The position numbers and the translations under genes are program-made. Under the pieces are notes generated by a model that saw only the letters and a program-made list of their open reading frames with translations, ran no database searches and was not told where the DNA came from. A DNA stretch of 64,000 bases, taken from Pempheris klunzingeri. Taxonomy: Eukaryota; Chordata; Actinopteri; Acropomatiformes; Pempheridae. The DNA lies in the NCBI RefSeq assembly GCF_042242105.1, contig NC_092025.1, positions 18,010,156 through 18,074,155 of the forward strand, given 5' to 3'. Shown piece by piece: positions 49,605 to 61,331 of the stretch (position 1 is its first letter; each line of letters begins with the position of its first letter).

Positions 49605-52220
49605 TGACTGGTGGAGGGAGGGGCGGGTGGGTGTGGTGAGCGAGTGCAGCGTCTGTTGAGCTGAGGGTGGTGTGATACGGAGGCCAGCCAGGCCCAATCT
49701 AGGCCAAAACGCATCGCGCTGCCGTCCTCTTGCTTGCCTCAGCTTAATCTGGCTGGTGGCAATGGGAAGGTAATCACTAGTTTGCACAGGGTGATGTGAT
49801 ATCCGCCTGAGGCCCCTTGTCACACCACACACACATACACACACACACACACACACACGTAGACACAGACACAGACACATAGCACACCTCACCGGCTGCC
49901 TGGCTGCTTCCGACGCCTTTGTAAGTGCCACTGCATAGACCACAGCTGCTTTAACCCTTCTGCAACGCAATGACAGTTTAGATTGACCTGATATGCATTT
50001 TAGCCTTTGCCTGCTCTAGCTGTATCTTTTTACTTTTACTTCAGTGCTGCATTTTGTTTTTATATATACCTACAAACCCATTATATATAGCAGTCCTTCT
50101 TGCTCAGTTCATTCATAGTCTTTCTCTCGTCTGTAACTTGTATCATTATCTGATTTTATTTTCTGAGTGATTGCATGTAGACATACCTGTTGTGCCGCTG
50201 TATCTCACCTCAGGAGTGGCAATGACTGTTTTGTGCGTACAGGACGTGACAGTGTCACTGGCAGTGACCTGAAGAAGCTGTGATTTCACTCCTGGAGGGT
50301 GGTCTAAGTACTGGAATGGCAGGGGGCAATAAGGATGATTGGTGAAAGGAGAGAGAGTGAGGAAGTTGGCGTTGTGCAAAGATGATTAAGTATTGGTGGT
50401 TAAAATAGTTAAATACAAAGATGCAATGCTATGATGAGAGTGAATCATCAGAACAGAAAAACAGCATTAATAGAAAAGGAGAAAACCGAGTAGCATGTCT
50501 TTAAATAGAGTGCGGTAGTGAGGTTACTACTGGTCATCCGCCTTTGTGCTAATAGGCTGTAATCTCCCACGCTGGACTCTAATCATTGGTGACGGCCCTC
50601 GGATGGGCCGATGGGGTGGGACTTAAGGATGAAGGGTTGCATTTCCTCCACTTTAAGCCGCACAGGTCACAGGATGTCTAGCTGGCCCATTCATGGTGCT
50701 CACGCCACACAAAAATCTTTGCTAATTGGAAATTTCCTGCAGGATGCAGAGAAAGTGTGCTCATGTACAGGTTGTGCATAAAAGTATAGATGAAAAGCTG
50801 CTGCGTTAAACAGGCCTTGGTGCAGCTGAGCTTCATGACTAAAAATCAATATTATGACTCATGTTATTTGAATGGACTGAGAGGAGACTTTAGATGAGCC
50901 ATTTATGGGAATGTAACATATTAACAATTCCTTTACAATCCCAAAATACTGCTGCTTCTCCAGCACATTTAGCTTTTTATGTGAGTGGAAACACATGGAT
51001 TTTTTTTGTTGCTCTTTGTAAGTCATCTTTAAGTGGAGTGTCAAGTTAAATTGAACCCTTTGTACCCTTTTGTAGAAATGTTGCACCTCAGTATCCCCAA
51101 GTGCACACTAAGCCTTTTGTGTGATCTCATAAGCTTTAGGATCTTTTAACTCATGCTGTAGTTGAACTCACTAACAATATCTATCTTGAGCTATTTCAAG
51201 CTAGTTTAGACTGATATTTACGGCTGTTAAGATTTGTTCTGATCCATTTTATAGGTGAAACATTTCACCTGGCCCTTAGGACAAAGCCCTGCTCAGTCAT
51301 CTTCATTCAGATGTCCTGTAGCATGGACAAAGTTCAAAAGTTTATTTGTTTAAATCCAGATGTTCGATGCACAGTATGTGCTCTAAATGTTTTGTAATAG
51401 ATATGTTTCAGTTTGTGTTATGTTCCCCTGGTACAGTGTTCGACTGTGCACATCTGTCAAGTGTACGCCTGCTGATGTTGTCTCTAAACGCAAACACTGA
51501 TCAATGTTTCATCAATTTATAAAAAACTAAATTAACTAACTAAAACTCTCAATTTTGTTTTAGTAGATAATTTTGGCTGTCTTGAAAGAAGTCACCTTAG
51601 ATTAGACTGCAATGTCAGCTGACACCAATCCTGTCTCCCCATTATGTTTCAAAACATGACATACAGATGACAGTTGATGGGATTGAATATTCTCACTAAA
51701 ATACCAAGAAATTATCCACAAAAAACATGTTATGAATTGTTCATCAAAAGAAAAGTTCACACGCCACAGGCTCTTTAAGAGAAAGCTTCAGCTGTCTATC
51801 TAAATCTACATGTTAGGTCTATTGCCTGTTAGTCCCAGATATTCTTGAAGCAAATGTATGCTTTTTTTAGTGGATCAGCAGTGACAGAGATTGTGCTATA
51901 AACTGTGGGATTGCACATTGTGCGCACATCAGCAGTCCTTGATATTTGCGCAAGTCCATCAGCTAAATGCTCGAGCTGTAAACGCAACAGGACTTCTGCT
52001 GCAGAGACAATGAAAATAACTCAATTTTCATGGTGTGATGTGCTCTTGATATCACAAATGGAACCCTGAGGTCTTTGAGTTTACATGCTGATAAAGGTCA
52101 TTGTGGTTGCTGATGGCGATGCTGCTGACCTGCTGTTCTTCTGTCGCACCAGCTGTAGCAACAGTCTTTGTAGAAAGCAACAGGGATGGACTTGAAGACC
52201 TGAATGTGTACGTGCATGTT

Positions 52221-52259
<39 letters not shown>

Positions 52260-55200
52260 GGGGTGTCTTATTTAGGTTACTACAGAACAGAGAGTTGGAC
52301 ACCAAGCAGGGCCATAGGCTGTAGTGGGGAGGAGGTTGAAACAGCTGAGCAAATGACCCTGTTAATCCAAAATAGTTATGCAAATTTAAACACGTGGTCT
52401 GATCCTGATGTGGTGCATTTTCATTTGTCTCCCATTTGTGAAAAATGTGTTTTATCAAAAAGAAAACTGTGTCAATCAAATGTGTTTTTGATTCCCACTT
52501 GAGCAACAGGATATTCCCTCTGAGAAAGAATAAAGACAGTCAGTCTCTATTCTGGTCCATTTTTAGGGGCTCCGTACACACATGTGGCTTTTAAAGGACT
52601 GACAGTTGGTTGGCTGAACCTGAAATGAGACATGTACTGGGAACTCACCCCAAAGTCACCTCTAGTGAAGGATACACTGGTTGTCATCCAAATTACGAAA
52701 AGGAAGACTGTCTGACAGGCTTTTGGTGCCGTTGTGGGGTTTTCGGTCCAGAAATATATACGTTGAAGGATTCTTTCCGCAAAGTGTGACACAGCCACTG
52801 TCTACGCTGAGGGCTAATTGATTCTTAAGACTTTCCACCATCTCCCACCCAGCACTCAACCCTGTTCTTGTCTTGCTACAGTCTTACATGGCTTTTTAAA
52901 GGGAAACATATCCAGTGAAGCATACAATTAAGGCTTAAGTGAGTCATCAGAAGTTGGCATTATGGTTATGGTCAGTGTAAGTCAGAGTCTGCTCTGTACA
53001 TTTCCTGCTGTGTCTTGTTCTCATGTTTTATCTATTACATTAAACTGACTTTTTTCTTTTTTCTTTAATGGCAGCCAAACTGGAAAATGCAGAAGAGAAC
53101 AGAACAAAAGCCGATGTTTGCATCACTCATGGTCGTAAATTAGTTGTCTGGCAGGCCGTGAGTCTCCTGCTGCTGTAGGGCTATTTCATGGCAGGAAGGT
53201 CTGGCACACTAGCATGCCTGTACTGTTAGTATCCGCTGTTGGTGCCTGCAGGCACCACATGAGAGCTTGTTCCTTCACAAACAGGGTCCAGGAGTGGGTG
53301 TCAAATTATGAGTCAGCCGATCATTGTACATTATTTCCAGATGTTGTCCAATTAACTTTGAAAGTTTCCAAAATATGCAATCTTGCATTACTTTGCAGAG
53401 ATAAGCAACAACGCAATAGGCTTTACTGCCAGTAAAATTCAACATACATCAAATGTTACTGACTATAATCCAGATCTGAAGCATGTTCACGTGTTTGTGT
53501 GTCTGTTATTGAAATGTCAGAAAAGATTTTTTTGTTTACTCCTCCAAAGTTGAGTTACTCCAAATCCAGCCTCCTCCATTGCAGCTATCCACACAGAGGT
53601 GTCAGTGGGTTATGGAGTCCGTCTATATTTAGAGCTGGTTGAGTCCTGCTTCCCCTCCTCTGCCTCCCTTTTCAAAAACCAACTAATCCACTATGGCTCT
53701 GTCATCCCTGCAGCCAAGCCACATTCGCTATTGAGCACAACACAACAAGGCGCACGCAGCGAGCTACTGTTGCATTTATGTCATCTAAGCAGCTCATTTC
53801 TGATCAAAGTATTCCCACGGTGATGCTCAAGTGTTTATAGAGAACACTCGATTGGCTTTGATTACAAAATATATCAAGTATGCAGACAAAGCAAGTAAAT
53901 GAACGCGTCAGCTGTCATTGTCAGCGTATGGTTTAACCTTTGCTTATGATGGGAGAAAGGGAGAACAAAGATCAGTGCCAAAATGTCTCCCTCTTCCAAG
54001 TTTTATTAGGTGTATCTGGGACATTCTAACCATAAGTTATAGCATCATCATTCAGCTAGTCAGTCTGTCTCAGTAAGGACATCTGTTTAACTTTAATCTA
54101 AGAAAAATGTTGAACTTTAATTGTGGATTATCCACTGAGCAAATCATTTTCCTAATTAGTTTAGTGGTTGTAGTCTCAACACATTTCTCTTAAACATAAA
54201 AGTCTCAAAATCATCTTCTGAGGTGGTCATTATAAAGATCAAATACGTTTTACATACATATGGTGGAGTTTTGTTGCTGTTGGCCTGTGTTTCCTAGCAG
54301 GGAGATGTGTTCATTTGTTTGTTTTAATGACACAGTTCAGGTCTTCCTGTCCTGTCGGCGCGACACAGACATGGAAATCATTCACTCTGTGTGTGTGTTG
54401 TGCTGCCTGCCTGGCTGCTGCTTTGCCATTGATCTCCCCATCAAAACTGTTTAGCTGCATGGGCTGTACTGTGATGTGGAACAGTACCGTATGTAATGTG
54501 GAAAATAACGTGTATGATACGAAAGCGTTCACTTGTTCTGTGCAAATCAATCAAGTTTTTAGACTTAATGAAACCACAACTAAACCACAGTAAGCTCAGC
54601 AGCTAAGACATGTTGTCTCACCACAGCCAAACACGTTTTTTACATATTCTTTTTTCCTTTTTGGAGTGTTTATCCACTGGCACAGCGCCACATTTTGGGA
54701 AATGTACTTATTTGCTTTATTTCCAAGAGGTAAATGATTAGATTGTTAGCAATCTCACGTCTTCGTTTTAAGTACAGAGATGGAGTGAGGATGTAGTTAG
54801 CTTAGCTTAGCTTAGCTTAGCATAAAATGTGAACACAGGGGAAACAGCTAGCATGGCTCTGTTCAAAATAGAAAATGAACTTCACCAACAACTGAAAAGC
54901 TGAGTAATTAATGAGTTGCATGTGGTTTGATATTCCTCATACATAAACAGAAATGTAAAAAAGACTATTTGGGGTTTTGGGGGGAGTTGCGTGCCCTCCA
55001 GTCTCTGTCTAGCAGCCACAATATAGCTTGAAATACTGTAGAAAATTTCACATTGGCATTTTTTACACTTTTATTTGTGTATGAATGAAATAAACCAGAT
55101 ACTATGAGCTTTAAGTTATGGTGGGCATATTTTTAACTTTAAACAGAGCCAGACTAGCCTGATACCCCCCTGTCTTTTTGCTAAGCTAGGCTAACTCCGC

Positions 55201-57327
55201 TTCACTTCCTTATGATAGTTAAGACACAGACAGGAGACGGATATTGAACACCATTTAACTGTTGAAAGTTAACTGACAGAAAGTGAATAAGCTTATTTCC
55301 AAGGAAACATTTCTTTCAATAGTGACAATGTTCAAAGTTTTTTGAGAAAATAGAATGAAATTAATTCTATCTATCTATCTATCTATCTATCTAGTCTGTA
55401 CATTCCCAATTTGTTAATTTACACTTTTAAATTTACTTTTGAGATGATCTGCTATCGACGACATTCCTCTGAGTTCTCAGTCCATTCCAAAAACCTGAAG
55501 CTGTGCCAGGTTCTTTTTTTCAATTTGTCGTGTCTTTACGGTAATTAACTCTAACTCTCGGACAGACCCCTGCTGCACACAGTGGGCGACTCTGTGTACT
55601 CAACAGAGCAGTACCTTCATCCCAGAATTATCTTTGACAGTGTAGCTGGTTCCACATCCTTATGCATGCCAATAAACTGTTTTTTTCTTTTTAGTTCAGA
55701 ACCATCATCAAGTGGTTCCTATTGTGTACTATTGAGCTTACAATTTCCCAGCAACTGAAATTCTCCATCAAGATTACTGGAACTACATAAAGAAGGGACA
55801 CCAGAAAAAGAGGAAATATCTGTACATCAATCTAGTAAAAAGAGAAGCAAACAGTGCTGGAGTGTTAAAGAGGCAGTACTGTTTTCAGACACTTCAGAGT
55901 GAGCTGTCATGCTGTGGTTTTACCGTTACACCAGATAGTTTCAATCTTAACAGAAATGCGAGTTAAGTTGAATTAAAAGGAGTTGAGCCCAAAAGAGATT
56001 TTAGGAAGCAGCACCGGGGGAATTCACTGCAGAGCACTTGAAGGTACTGTGCTTCTGACTCTAATCACACCAGTGGAGATGACGAGCATTAGCTGTATGA
56101 AGTATGTCAGTACTGCTTCACAAATGACTGCTGATGTGCTGCCTGTTCACAGCATGTGAGTGTGGGTCATGTAGAAACAATGCTTAAGGTACATGAGGGC
56201 ACGCAGAGGAAATATATAAATACATCTTTAATAATAATCCAAAAAGATTGACCTTGCTTTTGGTGTGTGGTCAAAATGTCTATCGCAGAGGTTTCACAGA
56301 GAGCTGAGCTGCTGCATGTACACGTGCCGCCATGTTGACTCTCACGGTTAGGGACGGTTATGACCTCAGTGTTTCTAAAATCCTTAGCAGCCTGTTTGCA
56401 TCACCTTGTGTCACCCCCCCACCCCTCTGTTCCCTAGTTCATGTGGTCTTTTTCATGATTTCAACATTTTTTTTTTTTTTGATTTGTCGCTCACCTCTCC
56501 TCTCATTTCATTCCCTCCCATTGTTTCTCCCTTCACTGTTGATTGTGCCTCCGCCCTTACTCGGTTAACACCTATTTCTCTTTACCTGCCCGCCCTGGTG
56601 TACTTGGACTGCGTCTTTCCTTCCTTCTCTGCCAGTTTGTCTTTGTTCCTTTGTTCCACCATTGTCTCCTTGTATATGGTGCTCCCGGTTTGTTTGATCC
56701 TTGCTTGTTGCCTGACTTCGTCTCTGCCTAACCCTCTCTCGGATGGCTTGCCTGATCTCTGCGTGCCAACCTGTGCACCGACCTTTGCAAGTAAAGACTT
56801 TTTACCTTAACTGCCAGCTGTTTTAGTCGTGCTTTTGAGTCCCTCTGCCTGTGTCTTCCTCCAGTTGTAACACCGTTTATACAACCCATTTATACATCAC
56901 CTTCATGTCAAAAAAGACTCTTTCATGTCTCATGTCTTAGTTTGGTCTTGCAATCAATTTTTGCTGCATGCATCTGGCCTCCTGTGCGGGTTCATACGAT
57001 TCAGATTCTCTTTGGTGAAGTACTAGTGAGGAAATAATAGGTGAATAAGGAAGTCAATGTTCCCACGCCCTTCGATATTTATACCTATCAGCCATGCTGC
57101 CTATTTGTGTCTGTGGCTCTGTGCACATGTATGTGGGAGATAGCGAGCAGACAGGAAGAGATTCTGATTGGCTGTGAGCTGCAGCATTGCCCCCGCGCCA
57201 TTCGCTCAGTCAGGTGGTGCTGTCTCTGACTCATTTCCCGGGGGACAGAAGGAAACCCTCCAGTCAGCTCTGCAGCCAGCCTCCCCCTCAGCTTCGGATA
57301 AATTATGCATCTCACGGTGTGTGTGCT

Positions 57328-57360
<33 letters not shown>

Positions 57361-60300
57361 TAGTGGCTGAGCCTTGTGCATGTCTGTGTTTTATCTACTT
57401 TCTAGTCCCACCTCTTCTCATTGCTGTAGTGTAGATCTATTCTGAGCTGCCTTTACAGTAAGAGCAAAAACGCGGGGGAAGACCGCTCATTCACCCTTTT
57501 TTGAAGCATTAACTGTGTGTTTAAGGTCACAGACACTGGGTGGGGGAGCAGTGAGGTTATTCATTAAACACTTTATATCAAACACAGGGTGGTTTTAAAA
57601 TGACAGAGACATTTGTAGGAGGATCTGGTTTTGTGTTTCAGTGGTAAATATATGTGCCTGCATCTGGTCCGCTCACTTATCTTTTATCTTTTTTTTTTTC
57701 TGTCTTTGAACCCCCACAATTCCACTACCGGTGAAAATACTGTTTCCTCTTGTAGGTCAGACCAATTGCAAAATGTAAAATTGCCACCTAGATGTAGTGG
57801 CATTTTGTAGGTTTATATGTCAGCAGCTTGCAGAACTTAATACATTTAGAAATTCCCTGGAAAGTAAGTATTTAAAAAAAAAAAAGATGATTTCTATTTT
57901 AAAACAGCAGTGTCTCACAAACCTCTAAGCTAATCATTTAAATGACCCCCTTCATTTAAATACAGTGAATATGTTTGCCTCATAAATTTGTTTTCAGATT
58001 TTGGCTGTCATGACAATGCTAATACTGTATAGGTAAATATAGAAGAAAAATCATTCAGCAATCATAAGTCAAAGAGTGTCCTCTATCGTACAGAGCTCAG
58101 TTCAACCCTGATGGAGAAGATGCAGGCTCAGGAGATGATGAGTGGCCTGAGGATACCAGAGATGGACGAGCTTGGCCAGTTCTTCCGCTCCCTTCCGACC
58201 TCCACGCTGGTGGGCATCGGCGCTCTGACCGCCGTGCTGGCGTACTGGTTGGCCACCAGACCCCGTCCCATCAAGCCACCCTGCAGCCTGCTGCACCAGT
58301 CTGAGGAGGTGCTGGTAAGATGGAGCACAGGCTCGCACACACACAAATAGATTCATAGATGCTTGCATAAGCATATAAGGGTTATAGGATCTCATTCGGA
58401 AATGCTGATTATATTCAGGAAAGCCTTCACAAACATGCAAACAAACACACTCATTTGCAGACACGCTGGGTGGATAATTTACTCATTTCACATCTTAAAG
58501 GACCTATTTTTGTTCCAATAGTTTAGTTTGATTTACTTACCAAAGTCTTTCTTGTCGACCAGCTGCCAAAATGAGGACGAGAGAACTTTGAATTGATTTT
58601 AAAAACATGCTGATACAGTCCTTTAGGTCACCTTCAGCTGTTATCCCGCACTCACAGCAGTAAGCTTCAGCGCTTTTGTTTGTTTCTTTACCCTGGGTTT
58701 TACCTGCCCTACCAAACTGTATGGAGGAACATGCCTGGACAGTAGACTGAGAGGAAGACTTGCATGTACTAATGTGATCTATGTGATATATTTTTTATAC
58801 TTTGATTCACACTTTAAATAAAGATTTAGGCACCAGTCAAAGATAAGGCAGTTAAGGACAGTTTAGTGAAGATTGTAGAAATAGTTATTGTTATAGAAAT
58901 AGTGGTTGGCATTTGCCAGTGAAACTTCAAAGTAGGGTTTTTGTGCATGGTTAATACAGCTTTGTGTTGAACGGACATTATTATGGCACACACATTAACC
59001 AATCTATACATCCTTGACACACACAGACACAATTACACACTAGCAAACACACACACACCACATACACCCTTGTGAATGGACTGTTTTGGCCAGTGTGACA
59101 CAACACACATGCAGTCCCTCTTATCCTAATGCCTAGACAGCAGTGGTATTAGATACACTGCACTTTTCCCTGTTTTGTTTGTTTTTACCTTTATGAAAGA
59201 GTCTCATTGAGTCATCTTAATGAGACTGCCTGACTAAATAAAGATTAATATAAAAAATATATATGATTTTTACTGGACGAGAACAACTATAATGTTGTTT
59301 TGTACATTTTCTTGTCTTTAACAGCATCATAGATATTTGCATCAAAGTTACATAATTAATAGAAATGGAAACAAAGAACTGTTTGACTTTGATTCAATAC
59401 TGACAAGCCAGTAGTGCAACATGTCTTTGACTGAACCCCTGCACAAGCCTGCAACACAGACTTGTGCCTTCTCACTGCCAGGTGAGGCTGAAGTCAATGT
59501 GGAAATTCTTTTGAAAGGCTCTTTGTGGCTATGAGGTATTTTTTTTGCTAACCTGAGAAGGTGTTTGAAGCAGCGACACTACAGTCTAACAGACTGAGAC
59601 GACCGTATATCTGACAAGCACACAAATGCAAGCGAAGACACAGAAACACTGTGGTGGGTTTCATGACACGGCTGGCTCCCTAAACTCTTCAATCTACATG
59701 ACTCATTTGCAAAAAGGAATTTGCTTCAAGCGTTTTTTGTTTTCGTGAAAATAAATTCTAATCACCCAGAATGCATCAGCAGTGTACACACCAGGGAGGA
59801 AAATAAAGCTCAGCTCAACTCAGCAGCTCAACTATTTTTATGTGCATTTGTGAGCAAACAAAAGAGATGGACCATCATTTGTAAAACAAGGAAGAGGAGC
59901 AAGGAAAATAATTTTCTTCTTACTCTCCCTCAGGCTTTGGTATCTATGGTGTCTTTGGTATCAGGCATCAGACGTCTTTATGATAAAGACGAAGTTGATC
60001 TTGTTTTTTTGCAATTTTTGTTTTTCAATGTGACACCAACATAGAGAGTTTAAAGAAAAAGTCGTGAAAATGAATTATGGTGTTTCACTGTTTCTTTGCC
60101 TCTCTCTTTGTGTTAGCAAGAAGGCGGAGGTCGCAGGTCCATGATGGGTGACAGCACCAAGCTGCTGTCTCATTACCATGACGACGCCAGGACCATGTAC
60201 GAGGTCTTCCAGAGAGGCCTCCACATATCTGGTGGGTATGATGTGAGGTGGAAAACATAGCAATATTTAATGATCGCTCACATGTTTCTATACAGACAGA

Positions 60301-61299
60301 TTTACTTATGTATAAGAAAAGCTGAAGCCTGCCGACTATACAAGCTAGCCCCTGTTCCACTAAACGTTCTCCTTCCCCACTAAGAGTTTCTTTCTTCCTA
60401 AAATAAACATCATATTTAAGTTTTCTGTCCAAAGATTTTGGGTAAATCTGTCATATCTATAGTATAGCATACTGTATACCTTTATTTAACGAATACAGTT
60501 CTCTTATGCAGCGTGTCCTGGCCAAGTTAGATAGATAAGTTACACATAAGACTTAAAATGGCACAGATCAAATATGAAAGAGTAATCAAGGATCAACTAG
60601 TGATCAAAATGATAATGATAATGATCAAATACCACCTGTCAATTTACCTTTAGAGGGACTATGACAACAAGAGGTCAATTTCTGCTTTTAAAATAATTTT
60701 TGTGTCCTCACTCTTTTTAAACACGAGCAGCCAAAATCCACATGAGAGAAGTTCTGAGTTGATAAGAATCTTTATTTTTATGCAGTACACTATATAACTT
60801 ATTATTAGATTAAAAATCCTGGCCATATCAGGAGCACATAGAGAATAGCGTATGAATATATAGTAAATGTTGCAGTAAAAAACGGTGTGATATTATTTTG
60901 CACAAGATAATTAGACACTCAGTGGTAGTTGTACAACGCTAATGAAAGTAATAACTCCAACTCCCATGAGCCTTAGCCAGAGATGCACTGAAAACATCAT
61001 GGGAGCATTCAGTTGCTAACGTTCCCACGAGGGAACTGATGGCTTACAATGTTGTCATTGTATGTTGTTTCATCTTGATTAAATTGACGATGTGCTCAAA
61101 GTTTACTGCCCAGTACATTAGTAGATTGATTTAGCTTATGGACAAAATCCCTGTATCATTTTCCAGATTCACAGAAAGAAATGATCTATTTAAGATAGAT
61201 ATATGTCATTCGTAACAGAATGAAATACACAAATTAGTGAGAAAGGACTTAAGCAATGATGATCTACCCCTTTTTCGTCATCACAGACTGCTAGACGGT

Positions 61300-61331
<32 letters not shown>

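Larger units (their letters stand above)
46263..58093 (+). other. Intron 1 of acsl6
   Basis: An 11.8-kb intron inferred from the in-frame join of exons 46262 and 58094. It contains (GA)n, (AC)n, (TG)n and (TATC)n tracts, the complete foldback repeat at 54.68 kb and a retroelement-like end at 56.57 kb. No other coding exon is supported. The part at 47.5-48.5 kb is repeat-free and rich in ATTAAT/TGATTAA motifs, so it could hold a conserved non-coding element. Confidence 0.6.

Noticed and set aside
49521..49970. 149-codon minus-strand ORF
   Set aside because: Spans (GA)n and (CA)n tracts giving SLSLSL and VCVCVC runs; an artefact.
56406..56810. 134-codon hydrophobic ORF
   Set aside because: Arises from pyrimidine-rich repeat-like DNA, which encodes Leu/Ser/Pro/Phe in any frame; no domain.
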